Shown here piece by piece: positions 9,017 to 18,100 of a stretch of DNA of 64,000 nucleotides (position 1 is the first letter of the stretch; each line of letters begins with the position of its first letter). Origin of the DNA: CAYLLN01 sp033762315. Its GTDB lineage: Bacteria; Planctomycetota; Planctomycetia; Pirellulales; Pirellulaceae. Location: the NCBI GenBank assembly GCA_033762315.1, contig JANRLS010000207.1:1-64000 (forward strand), written 5' to 3'. The translations under genes and the position numbers were made by a program. The notes under the pieces were generated by a model. It searched no databases. It worked only from the letters and a program-made list of their open reading frames with translations, and was not told the origin of the DNA.

Positions 9017-11005
9017 ATGCCCCGTACGCTGCTGTCGCTCACCTCTCTAATCGCGCTGCTAGTTCTGGCCTTTCCAGCCGCAGCGGAGATTCCCCCGATT
9101 CACCTTGTTCTGCCCCCGGTGGGGCTCGAGATTCCGGCGGATGTGCGGATGCGCTTGGAAGGGAAGCTGGCGGCGACGAAGAAGCGGCTGGAAGTGTTGC
9201 GCGAGCATCCGCTGGCAGCCGACGTGGAAGTTTTCACCAAGGGGGTGGAGTTCGCCCTGCTGCATCGCGAGTTCTATGTTCCCAAGGATTTCGACAAGGC
9301 CGACTGGGCCTTCGACGAAGCGAACAAGCGGCTGGATGCTTTGGAGAAAGGTGATTCCCCGTGGACCAAAGCTACGGGGCTGGTGGTACGCGGCTATCGT
9401 TCGTCGATCGACGGTTCGGCGCAGCCGTACGGACTGGTGATTACCGCCAACCACGACTTCTCCAAGCCCAGCCCACTGTATGTCTGGCTGCATGGCCGCG
9501 GCGACAAAGCGACCGATTTGCACTTCCTGAGCGAGCGGGCGACGAAAGCAGGGCAAATTGCTCCGCCAGGCGCGATTGTACTGCACGCTTTCGGTCGCCA
9601 GTGCGTCGGCTACAAAGGGGCCGGCGGAGCCGATGTCTATGAAGCGCTAGTGAGCGCGAAGGGGAGCTATGCCATCGACGATGCGCGAGTGGTGCTGATT
9701 GGTTTCTCAATGGGCGGGGCTGGGGCCTGGAATCTGGGGGCGCATTCAGACGGCACTTGGGTGGCGGTGTCGCCGGGCGCCGGCTTTGCGGAAACCGCCC
9801 GCTACCAGAACCTGACTCCCGAGAAGTACCCACCGTGGTACGAGCAGACTTTGTGGGGCCAGTACGACGTGCCGTGCTACGTGCGGAACCTGTTCAATCT
9901 GGAGGTGATCGCTTACAGCGGCGAGAAGGACAAGCAAATTCAAGCCGCCCGCGTCATGGAAGAGGCTTACCGAGCGGAAGGACGAGAACTGACGCACCTC
10001 ATCGGACCGGGGGTGGAACACAAATACGAGCCGAAAACACTGGAAGAGCTGCTGCGGCGATTGGCCGGAATTGTCGCAAAGGGGCGCGAGCCGGTACCCC
10101 AGAAGGTCTCGTTTCAAACCCGCACGCTCGATACCAACCAGTTTCGCTGGGTCTCCGTCGATGGCCTGGGAGAACACTGGAAAGATGCCCGCGTCGATGC
10201 CGAGATTGTTGGGCCGGGGCGGCTGCGGGTCGCGACGAAGAATGTGACCGCGCTGGGCCTTTCGCCGTGGGAAAAGATGCAGGCCGCGCTGGTCGAAATT
10301 GACGGACAGAGTGTAACGCTCGGCGATCCACAAGGACGGCGCGCAAGCGACCCCTATTTGATCTTTCAAGAGGGAAAATGGCAGCCCGGCAGGCATCCGC
10401 GAACCGACTTGCGGAAGAGTGCCGAGCGTCACGGACCCATTGACGATGCCTTCACGGAGTGGTTCGTCGTGGTGACACCGTCCGGCAAATCGCAGAATCC
10501 CAAGTTCCAGCAGTGGATGGAGTTTGAGCTGGCTCACTTGCGACAGCGGTGGCGAGCGCTCATGCGGGGCGATCTGCCGGAAGTCCGCGATGTGGATTTC
10601 GATTCGACCAGGTATACGTCGGGTCCGGTGTATTTCGGACCGCATCTCATCTTGTGGGGCGACCCGCAATCCAACCGCGTCTGGCGCGAATTGAACGAGC
10701 AGCTGCCGATTAAGCACACGGACGGCAAGTGGACCTTTGGCGGCAAGCAATTCGACGGCAATCAATTTGTGCCCGCGGCCATCTATCCGTATCCCGGTTC
10801 ATCGCGGTCCTATGTCGTCCTCAACTCCGGCCTGACTTTTCGCGAGGGGCATGACCGGACGAACTCACTGCAAAATCCCAAGCTGCCGGATTGGGCGATA
10901 ATCGATTTGTCGCAGCCGCCGGATGGGCTGGCGCCGGGGAAGATTCACGACGCGGGATTTTTCGACGAACAGTGGCAACTGAAAAATCCGCCCCGAGGGG
11001 GTTGA
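9017..11005 (+). CDS. Secreted alpha/beta hydrolase (PHB-depolymerase/prolyl-oligopeptidase-like)
   Basis: A 662-residue protein. I chose the ATG at 9017 because it opens a clear Sec signal peptide ('MPRTLLSLTSLIALLVLAFP', then AAAE); the frame is open 26 codons further upstream. An alpha/beta-hydrolase core of about residues 120-350 contains 'SPLYVWLHGRGD' (oxyanion side) and the nucleophile elbow 'LIGFSMGGAG' with S231; a His near 'GPGVEHKYEP' is the likely base. The C-terminal 300 residues form an unassigned region with 'YFGPHLILWGDPQSN', typical of planctomycete hydrolases acting outside the cytoplasm. Substrate unknown; ester or peptide hydrolysis is plausible. A strong promoter for the next gene overlaps its stop codon. 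Confidence 0.82.
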   Translation: MPRTLLSLTSLIALLVLAFPAAAEIPPIHLVLPPVGLEIPADVRMRLEGKLAATKKRLEVLREHPLAADVEVFTKGVEFALLHREFYVPKDFDKADWAFDEANKRLDALEKGDSPWTKATGLVVRGYRSSIDGSAQPYGLVITANHDFSKPSPLYVWLHGRGDKATDLHFLSERATKAGQIAPPGAIVLHAFGRQCVGYKGAGGADVYEALVSAKGSYAIDDARVVLIGFSMGGAGAWNLGAHSDGTWVAVSPGAGFAETARYQNLTPEKYPPWYEQTLWGQYDVPCYVRNLFNLEVIAYSGEKDKQIQAARVMEEAYRAEGRELTHLIGPGVEHKYEPKTLEELLRRLAGIVAKGREPVPQKVSFQTRTLDTNQFRWVSVDGLGEHWKDARVDAEIVGPGRLRVATKNVTALGLSPWEKMQAALVEIDGQSVTLGDPQGRRASDPYLIFQEGKWQPGRHPRTDLRKSAERHGPIDDAFTEWFVVVTPSGKSQNPKFQQWMEFELAHLRQRWRALMRGDLPEVRDVDFDSTRYTSGPVYFGPHLILWGDPQSNRVWRELNEQLPIKHTDGKWTFGGKQFDGNQFVPAAIYPYPGSSRSYVVLNSGLTFREGHDRTNSLQNPKLPDWAIIDLSQPPDGLAPGKIHDAGFFDEQWQLKNPPRGG

Positions 11006-11030
11006 CAGAAGAGATGTTGTAGTGTACAAT
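11002..11030 (+). promoter_or_regulatory. Consensus-type housekeeping promoter (TTGACA-N17-TACAAT)
   Basis: TTGACA at 11002-11007 and TACAAT at 11025-11030 are separated by exactly 17 bases, a near-perfect sigma-70-class promoter. The -35 box overlaps the TGA stop of the hydrolase gene. Transcription should begin near 11037, giving a leader of about 260 bases before the DUF1549 gene. The same boxes and spacing occur at 58486-58514. Confidence 0.75.
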
Positions 11031-11297
11031 TATTTATAACTGAACGCGCGTCATTGGACCTGTGCGGCGGCACGCACTAGCGGGCGACCGACGCTGGCGT
11101 GAGCGGAATTTTCCCGTGCGGTTTGCCGAAACCGGGGGGCCGGACCAGGGTTAGTAATGGGGTAAGAGGCGACCGGTAGTTATCGAGTGCGCGGACCGAT
11201 GGAAGCCATAAGTTGAGAGCCACGGTGGCGGGCTGAATTTATTTGTAACCGACTATCCGATAACGACTTGCGTCGATCGATAGCAGGAGCAGCGGCG
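11031..11297 (+). promoter_or_regulatory. Long 5' leader of the DUF1549 gene, with a strong stem-loop
   Basis: About 260 bases lie between the predicted transcription start and the ATG at 11298. No credible ORF fills it. A perfect 6-bp stem with a 4-base loop (CGGTTT-GCCG-AAACCG, 11119-11134) is present, and other GC-rich self-complementary stretches surround it. I compared it by eye with TPP, cobalamin, SAM, c-di-GMP-I and RNase P core motifs and found no match. It may be a structured leader or simply an untranslated region. A good ribosome site (AGGAG, 11285-11289 region) precedes the start. Confidence 0.4.
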
Positions 11298-12956
11298 ATG
11301 AGCGGAAATATAAGTATTGGCGTCCCGGCGCGAGCGGCGCTCACCCTGATGAGGGTGGCAGCAATCGTGGTTGTCGGGGGGGCGGCAGCGTGGGGTGCTT
11401 CGGACCCGGCACAAGTGGCGGTACAGACCGACCAGGCGCTGCGGGCCGAAATTCCGTTCGCCAATGCGGCCAAAGTGTCGCCCGGCAAAGTGGGGGATGA
11501 AATCTACCTGCGGCGGATCAGCCTTGATCTTGTCGGCCGGAATCCGACGCCGCAGGAAATCACCGCGTTCGTGTTTGATCCGGCCAGCGATAAGCGGGCG
11601 AAAGCGGTCGAGCGGCTCTTAGCCAGCGAGGAGTTTGGCAAGAACTGGGCTCGCTACTGGCGCGACGTGATCATGTATCGCAAAACCGAGGAACGATCGC
11701 AAATCGTCGCCGGCCCGCTCGAGGAGTACCTCGCGACCAGCCTGAACGAGAACAAGCCTTGGAGCCAGATTGCCACCGACATGATCACCGCCACCGGCGA
11801 CGCCACGCAAAACGGCGCGTGCGGGCTGATCGTCGCCCAGCAAGGGCAGCCCGAAGAGGTCGTCGCCGAGATCAGCCGCATTTTCCTCGGCGTGCAAATT
11901 CAATGTGCCCAGTGCCACGATCATCCCACCGACCGCTGGAAGCGCGAGCAGTTTCACGAGCTGGCCGCGTTCTTTCCGCGCGTCGCCAGCCGGATCATCC
12001 TCACGCCGGAGCGGCGGGCGATCGAGGTCGTCGCGACCGACGCCGCGGCGTTTGGCTTTCGCGGCCCGATGAACCAGCGCTTTCGCGGCACCCCCGAGCA
12101 TTACATGAGCGATCCGAAAGACCCGCAATCGCGCGGCAAGCTGATGGAGCCCGTGTTTTTCGCCACGGGTGATAAGCTCTCGACCGGCACCAAGGACGCC
12201 GACCGCCGCGGCAGCCTGGCGAAGTGGACAACGGAGAAGAACAACCCCTATTTCGCCAAGGCCCTGGTCAATCGTCTCTGGTCGGAATTGACGGGCGAAG
12301 GCTTTTATGAGCCGGTGGACGATATGGGGCCCGACCGCGAATGCACTGCGCCGGCCACGCTCGACTATCTCGCCGGGCAATTCGCCGAGAGCGGATACGA
12401 CATGAAATGGCTGTTCCGCGCGATTGTGGCGACCGAAATGTATCAACTCCCCAGCGGCCCGCGGCGCGGCCCCGAAGAGCCCCCAATGCAGCACAATGTT
12501 TCGCAGCGCCTGCGGGCCGATCAACTCTTCGACAATCTGCTCCACGTGCTCGATGCCACCGAGCCGCCGCAAATGGGGGGCATGTACGCGGGCTTGGCGC
12601 GGTTCGCCGCCGGTCCTCGCCAGCAATTTGCTTTTGCCTTCGGCTACGACCCTAGCCAGCGCCGCGACGAAATCGGCATGTCGATTCCGCAGGCCCTGGC
12701 ACTGATGAATTCCCCTACGGTGAACGGGGCCATTCGCGGCCAGGGAAACACGATGCTCGGCCGCTTGCTTTCGCGCATTAAAGAGGACGACGGCGTTGTG
12801 CTGGAGCTGTACTTGAAAACTCTCGGCCGCGAGCCGAGCCAGAGCGAGCGCACCACCGCCTTGCAGTATGTCAAAGAGATAGGCAACCGGACTGAAGCCT
12901 TTGAGGATTTGCTCTGGTCGCTTGTCAATTCAACGGAGTTTTTGCATCGTTCGTAG
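11298..12956 (+). CDS. DUF1549/DUF1553 domain protein with c-type haem-like CxxCH motif
   Basis: A 552-residue protein. The ATG at 11298 is preceded by an AGGAG ribosome site and opens a signal-anchor/signal peptide; the frame is open to a TTG at 11268. DUF1549 covers about residues 40-230 ('ISLDLVGRNPTPQEI' near the start) and includes C203-x-x-C206-H207 in 'CAQCHDHPTDRW', a haem-attachment-like motif conserved in the family. DUF1553 follows ('NPYFAKALVNRLWSEL' through 'MNSPTVNGAI'). These proteins are abundant in Planctomycetes and are nearly always paired with a DUF1501 gene, as here at 13053. Probably periplasmic; suspected roles in carbohydrate oxidation are unproven. Confidence 0.93.
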   Translation: MSGNISIGVPARAALTLMRVAAIVVVGGAAAWGASDPAQVAVQTDQALRAEIPFANAAKVSPGKVGDEIYLRRISLDLVGRNPTPQEITAFVFDPASDKRAKAVERLLASEEFGKNWARYWRDVIMYRKTEERSQIVAGPLEEYLATSLNENKPWSQIATDMITATGDATQNGACGLIVAQQGQPEEVVAEISRIFLGVQIQCAQCHDHPTDRWKREQFHELAAFFPRVASRIILTPERRAIEVVATDAAAFGFRGPMNQRFRGTPEHYMSDPKDPQSRGKLMEPVFFATGDKLSTGTKDADRRGSLAKWTTEKNNPYFAKALVNRLWSELTGEGFYEPVDDMGPDRECTAPATLDYLAGQFAESGYDMKWLFRAIVATEMYQLPSGPRRGPEEPPMQHNVSQRLRADQLFDNLLHVLDATEPPQMGGMYAGLARFAAGPRQQFAFAFGYDPSQRRDEIGMSIPQALALMNSPTVNGAIRGQGNTMLGRLLSRIKEDDGVVLELYLKTLGREPSQSERTTALQYVKEIGNRTEAFEDLLWSLVNSTEFLHRS

Positions 12957-12959
12957 GCC

Positions 12960-13040
12960 GTGGGGCAGGCGTCCCGCCTGCCAAGAAACTCGTTCCCCAG
13001 AGGCGAAGAGTTCACGGCAGGCGAGTCGCCCGCCCCACGA
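12960..13040 (+). repeat. Palindromic intergenic repeat, exact 23-bp copy 1
   Basis: Positions 12960-12982 carry a 23-bp element whose core is an 8-bp stem with a 3-base loop (GGCAGGCG-TCC-CGCCTGCC, 12964-12982). The segment closes with the imperfect inverse of its left end (GCCCGCCCCAC near 13028-13038), so the whole gap can fold. An exact copy lies at 14346-14368; diverged inverted copies lie at 31329-31351 and 58055-58077. Confidence 0.8.
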
Positions 13041-13052
13041 TAGGAGCCCACC

Positions 13053-14342
13053 ATGAACGTCCACCTCCAATCCAGCGTCCAAATCCGTCGCGGTGCGGTC
13101 CACCGTCGCGACTTCCTCAAGGTGCTGCCCGCCGCGGCCCTGGCGAGCGGCGCGCTGGGCTGGCACGATGCCATCACGGCGAGCGCGGCCGACCTGCGCA
13201 AGCAAGGCAAAGCCTGCATTTTGCTCTGGATGCAAGGCGCGCCGAGCCAGTTCGAAACGTTCGATCCCAAGCCGGGACACGCCAACGGGGGCGAAACGAA
13301 ATCGATCGACACGGCGACCAGCGGCATCAAAATCGCGGAGAACCTGCCGAAGACGGCCGGCATGATGAACGACCTGTGCCTCATCCGCTCGATGACCGGC
13401 AAAGAGGGGCAGCATCCGCGGGCCACCTTCCTGATGCACACCGGCTATCTGCCGACGGCGACGGTGAAGTATCCGACGTTCGGCTCCATCGCCGCCAAAG
13501 AACTTGGCAACCCTGCTAGCGATCTGCCGAGCTTCGTGCGGATCGGGGCCAATCCGTTTACCACCGGCGCGGGGCTGCTCGGCGTCGATTACGACCCGCT
13601 CGTGATGCAAGCCGCCGGCCGCCCGCCCGAGAACACCTCGCTCACGACGACGTCCGACCGCTATCAGCGCCGCCTCGGCCTTTTGGGCCGGCTGGAGGCG
13701 GACTATGTCAACCTCGGCGGCAAGCAGGAAGTGGCCGATCATCGCAAGGTGTACGAGCAAGCCTCCAAACTGGTGCTCAGCCCGCAAATGGCCGGGTTCG
13801 ACATCAGCAAGGAAAACCAAAAGACGCGCGATGCCTACGGCAGCGGCCAGTTCGGCCAAGGCTGCCTGCTCGCCCGCCGCTTGATCGAGCACGGGGTGAC
13901 GTTCGTCGAGGTGACGCTCGGCAACTGGGACACGCACCAGGACAACTTCAACCGCACGCGCACGCTCTGCGGCCAGCTCGATCAGCCCTTCGCCGCGCTG
14001 CTCGCCGATCTGAAGGATCGCGGGATGCTCGATAGCACGCTAGTGGTGTGGACTGGCGAATTCGGCCGCACGCCGCGGATCAATCCCAATAGCGGCCGCG
14101 ACCACTATCCGCGGGCCTTCAGCGCCGCCCTGGCCGGCGGCGGCGTGAAGGGTGGCCAGGTGATCGGCGTCACCGATGCCGGCGGCGAGAACGTGAAGGA
14201 CCGCCCCGTCGGCGTGACCGACTTCTTCCAAACCCTGTGCCACGCCCTGAGCATCGATCCGACCAAAGAGAACATGAGCAGCATCGGCCGGCCGATCAAG
14301 ATCGTCGATGGAGGCGAAGTGGTGAAGGAAGTGTTCGGCTAA
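13053..14342 (+). CDS. DUF1501 domain protein, Tat-exported
   Basis: A 429-residue sulfatase-fold-like DUF1501 protein. It begins with a twin-arginine signal: 'HRRDFLKV' around residue 18 followed by an alanine-rich hydrophobic stretch. Family landmarks include 'ILLWMQGAPSQFETFDPKPG' early, 'GQFGQGCLLARRLIEHGVTF', 'GNWDTHQDNF' and 'VVWTGEFGRTPRINPNSGRD' in the C-terminal half. It follows its DUF1549/DUF1553 partner by 96 bases, the standard planctomycete pair. The two ends of the gene are flanked by identical 23-bp repeats. The biochemical role of the pair is unknown. Confidence 0.93.
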   Translation: MNVHLQSSVQIRRGAVHRRDFLKVLPAAALASGALGWHDAITASAADLRKQGKACILLWMQGAPSQFETFDPKPGHANGGETKSIDTATSGIKIAENLPKTAGMMNDLCLIRSMTGKEGQHPRATFLMHTGYLPTATVKYPTFGSIAAKELGNPASDLPSFVRIGANPFTTGAGLLGVDYDPLVMQAAGRPPENTSLTTTSDRYQRRLGLLGRLEADYVNLGGKQEVADHRKVYEQASKLVLSPQMAGFDISKENQKTRDAYGSGQFGQGCLLARRLIEHGVTFVEVTLGNWDTHQDNFNRTRTLCGQLDQPFAALLADLKDRGMLDSTLVVWTGEFGRTPRINPNSGRDHYPRAFSAALAGGGVKGGQVIGVTDAGGENVKDRPVGVTDFFQTLCHALSIDPTKENMSSIGRPIKIVDGGEVVKEVFG

Positions 14343-14345
14343 CTC

Positions 14346-14368
14346 GTGGGGCAGGCGTCCCGCCTGCC
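14346..14368 (+). repeat. Palindromic intergenic repeat, exact 23-bp copy 2
   Basis: Identical over 23 bp, and in the same orientation, to 12960-12982. It starts three bases after the stop of the DUF1501 gene. It can form the same 8-bp stem and 3-base loop and could act as a transcription terminator or mRNA-stabilising element. Confidence 0.8.
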
Positions 14369-14377
14369 GTGTAATCT

Positions 14378-14509
14378 GGTTCCCAAGCTACCGCTTGGGA
14401 ACCCACGTCAGGAAGCTCCGCTTCCCGGTCCTGCTGGTGATCCCGCCTCGCGCGCAGATCACGAAGCGGAGCTTCGCCGACTTGCGTTACCAAGCGGAGC
14501 TTGGTAACG
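14378..14509 (+). repeat. Cluster of four perfect hairpins sharing an AAGC/GCTT core
   Basis: Four perfect short palindromes fill this gap: 14378-14403 (11-bp stem, TACC loop), 14411-14425 (6-bp stem, TCC loop), 14462-14476 (6-bp stem, GGA loop) and 14485-14509 (11-bp stem, GGA loop). All have AAGC before and GCTT after the loop, so they look like members of one REP-like family in different lengths and orientations. They lie between DUF1501 and pgpA. Confidence 0.75.
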
Positions 14510-14516
14510 AGGATGA

Positions 14517-15038
14517 ATGACAACTGACAACGGACCAACAACCAAGGTCAACTCCTCCCGCTTCCTGCCGATCCTCGCCAGTTGCTTCGGCCTCGGCTAT
14601 TCGCCGATCATGCCGGGCACCTGCGGGGCGCTGCTCGGCCCGGCGATCTACATCCCGCTGGCCTTCGTCATGCCCGACGAGCCGCGACAGACGCTAGGCA
14701 TCGCGGTTAACTTGCTGGCGTGGTGCTGGATCACCGTCGCCCTGGGGGGGTGGGCCGAGAAGTACTATCAGCGGAAGGACAGCCAAGTCTTCGTGACCGA
14801 CGAGGTGGCGGGCTTTTTGCTGACGGTGTTGCTGTGGCATTTGCCTGGCCAGCCGGTTCTGACGACCTTGTGGGCCTTTCCGGTGACGCGGGTGATTGAC
14901 ATCGTTAAAGTCCCGCCCGCCAAGCAGTTAGAGCATTTGCCACGGGGCTGGGGGGTGCTGGCCGACGACCTGCTCGGTTCGGTTTATGCCGCCGCCCTGC
15001 TATGGGGGGTGCGGCTGGCCGTTCCCAGTTGGTTTTGA
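14517..15038 (+). CDS. pgpA: Phosphatidylglycerophosphatase A
   Basis: A 173-residue integral membrane protein of the PgpA family, which dephosphorylates phosphatidylglycerol phosphate in phospholipid synthesis. Landmarks: 'FGLGYSPIMPGTCGALL' (24-40), the acidic 'DEVAG' (95-99; DEVVG in many homologues) and 'GWGVLADDLLGSVYA' (144-158) with the Asp pair D150-D151. Four hydrophobic segments are visible. The first 15 residues are polar and poorly conserved, so the true start may be slightly downstream; the start codon follows the hairpin cluster directly. Confidence 0.88.
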   Translation: MTTDNGPTTKVNSSRFLPILASCFGLGYSPIMPGTCGALLGPAIYIPLAFVMPDEPRQTLGIAVNLLAWCWITVALGGWAEKYYQRKDSQVFVTDEVAGFLLTVLLWHLPGQPVLTTLWAFPVTRVIDIVKVPPAKQLEHLPRGWGVLADDLLGSVYAAALLWGVRLAVPSWF

Positions 15039-15139
15039 CCGGCGAGAGCGATTTGCCTGGCCAGGTCGTCTATACTTAGGGAGCAGGGGTGCGCGCGGGT
15101 GTTGTTCCGCGCCGAGAGCAATCCGAGGCGAATCGATCG

Positions 15140-18100
15140 ATGTCTTCCCTTTCCAATTCCGCTGTCCTGCCGCCTCCCGTGGCGACGGACGACCACATCA
15201 GCCACGAGCGGACGATTCAGCGGCAACTGGCGCGGACCAGCTTCCAGGTGCGATTGGTCGATCTGGCCGCCAGCCTCGCGCTGCTCGGCGTGGGTATGTT
15301 GTCATTCTTGCTGGTGGCCGCGGTCGTCGATCACTGGATTCTCCCCCTCGGCTGGTTCGGTCGTCTGCTCGCGCTCGCCATGCTCGTCGGCGGAACCATT
15401 GCCTTTCTCGCACGGCAGGTCTGGCCGCTCTTGGCGAAAGCGATCAACCCCACCTATGCCGCCCGAACGATCGAAGAGGCGACGCCGACGCTCAAGAACA
15501 GCCTCGTCAATTTTCTGCTGCTCCGGCAAGACCGCCGGGGAGTGCGCGAGGTCGTCTTCGAGGCGGTCGAGGCGCGGGCCGCCGCCGACATCGCGGGGGT
15601 GCCAATCGAAAATGTCATCGACCGCGGCCGGCTCATTCGCGCAGGCTATGTGCTGTGCGGCGTGATGGCGGTCTTCGCGGCCTACAAAATCCTCTCCCCC
15701 AAGGATCCGTTCCAAACGATTGCCCGCGTGGTGCTGCCTTGGGCCGACATCGCCCGCCCGTCGCGCGTGCTCATCGGCGACGTTCTCCCCGGCGATGCCG
15801 AGGTCTTTCACGGCCAAATCGTGGGCATCTCGGCGAATGTCGCTGGGCTGGCCGATGGAGATCCGGTTACGCTGGTTTTCAGCACGGCCGATGGCCAAAC
15901 GATTGATCGCCCCGTGCCGATGATTCACGCGGCCGGCGGCCTGCGGTACGAATGCCAGTTGCCGCCTTCGGGCAGTCTCGCGTTGCCCCAGGCGGGCGAG
16001 CGGGCCAATCTGCACGTCGGCACCGCCACCGGCATGCAACAAGACCTGAGCTACAAAATCATCGCTGGCGATGCCGAGTCGCCGCGCTATAAGCTGGCCG
16101 TGGTGGCGGCCCCGACGATCATCGTCGAAAAGCTCGAATACCAGTTCCCCGCCTACACCAAAAAGGCCCCGCAAACGATCGCGCAGCAAGGGGACATCCT
16201 CGCCCTGGAAGGGACGCGGGTCACGATCCACGCTGTCGCCAATCGGCCGATTCAGTCGGCCTATCTGGAATTCGATCCCGGCGTGAAGGGCGCTCCGCCG
16301 GAGCTGATTCCGCTGGCGGTCGAGGGGACGCGGGCCAAGGGAACCATTGTCCTCCAGCTGAAGGCCGACCGGCAAACTCCGTGGCACTCAAGCTATCAGG
16401 TGCGGTTCCTCACGGAGCGTGGTCAGCGCAGCGAGCAACCGATCTTGCACAAGATCGAGGTCGTGCGCGATCTGCCGCCGGAGGCGCAGGTTCTTTCTCC
16501 GCAGAAGGCGCGGAGCGAAGTGCCGCTTGATGGGGCGACAACGCTAGAAATTCGCGGCGTCGATCCCGATTTTGGCCTGTCGCGCCTCGCGCTCCAAGGC
16601 AAGCTGGCGAGCAATCGGCCGCTGGTCATCGAGCTCCTCGATTCCAAGTCGGGTCAGCCGCCGCAAGCGACGGTGACGCACGAATTTCTTCCTGCGGCGC
16701 ACAAGCTGGCGGTGGGAGACGAGCTGATGTTCGTGGCGGTCGCCGAGGATAATCGAGTTAGTCCACAGACGGGTCGGCCCGAAGCCAACGTCGCCAAGAC
16801 TGCCGAGTATGTGCTCGTAGTGGTCGCGCCCGTGAAGGCGGGCGCTCCTTCGGCTGGTGGCCCCGGCGAGCCGATGCCCGCCGCAGGGGAGAATCCCGTC
16901 GAGCCAAATCAGCCCAAGACCGGTAACCAAGGGGACAATGGTCAGCCGCAAGCGGGCCAGCAGGGCAAGACTGGCGAGCAAGGCAAGACTGGCGAGCAAG
17001 GCAACTCCGGCCAGCAAAAATCGGCCTCCGGTCAGAAGCCACCGGAGGGGCCCAACGAAAGCGCCGATGGCCAGTCGCAGAAAAACGGCAGCGGCGGGCA
17101 ATCGAAAAGTGGCGACGGCAACAACGGCAATTCCGATAAATCGGAGCAGACCGGCCAGCCCGATAAGTCGCAGCCCGGCGGGCAATCCGGCCAAAGTCAG
17201 TCTCCCATGCCCGGCGCGAGCGGTCAGCCTCAAGATTCCAGCGGCGGCGGCAATCAAGGGTCAGGAGCGGCCTCGCAAGGGGGCGCGGCCGGTAGCCAAA
17301 GCGGCGGCACTCCCCAGGGGAATTCGCCGATGCAGGAAGATGGCCAACCCGCTCCCGGCACTCCTGGCGGCGCCACCGGCCAGCCCAGCGGCAACAGCGC
17401 GCAGCCCGCTGGCCAGCAAGGGGATGCCAATGCCGATGCCTCGGGCCAGCCCAGCGGCAGCGCCTCCGGCCAGCCCCACGCGAAAGCCCATGAGGGGCAA
17501 CTCGTCGAAGAGCTCGTCAAACAAATCCAAAAGGAGCAAGGCCAGGAGGGAAGCGGCCAGCCGGGCCAAGGCAATCGTTCTCAGTCGCCAGGAGGGAGTA
17601 CCAACGACAAATCGCAAGCCAAGCCTGCCGAACCAGGAAACTCGGCACCGATCCAAAGCGTGAAAGAAAACACCGGCTCGGCCGCGGGCCAGCGGAGCGA
17701 TGACCAAAATCCCCCCAGCCAGCCCGGCAGCGCCGACGGATCAAGAGCCCCCAGCCCCAGCGCTGGATCTCCGCAACAACCCGACAAAAATCCGGGCGAT
17801 AACCCCGGCGCACCAACCCGCAGCGTCAGCAAGGGAGACCCTGCCCAGTCCTCCGGCGCGGGCTCTCCCTCTCAAAACACTCCATCCGAAAAGCCCGAGC
17901 CCGGCTCGATTCCTAAGCCCGGGGAGTCCGCTCCTTCGCAAGACAACACAACGAATCCGCAAGCCACTCCTCAAGACAAACTCCCCGGCGACCGGCAAGG
18001 TGCCAATCCCTCGACTCAGCCCAGCGGCGGCAATGCCGGCGGCGCTCCGCAGGGTGCCGATCCCACGCAGACCGGTCAAAGGTCGCCGCCCAGCCAAGCC

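Noticed and set aside
16950..17010. Short tandem repeats that might suggest a CRISPR or VNTR
   Set aside because: They are in-frame 18-bp repeats coding GKTGEQ inside the low-complexity protein; no spacers.
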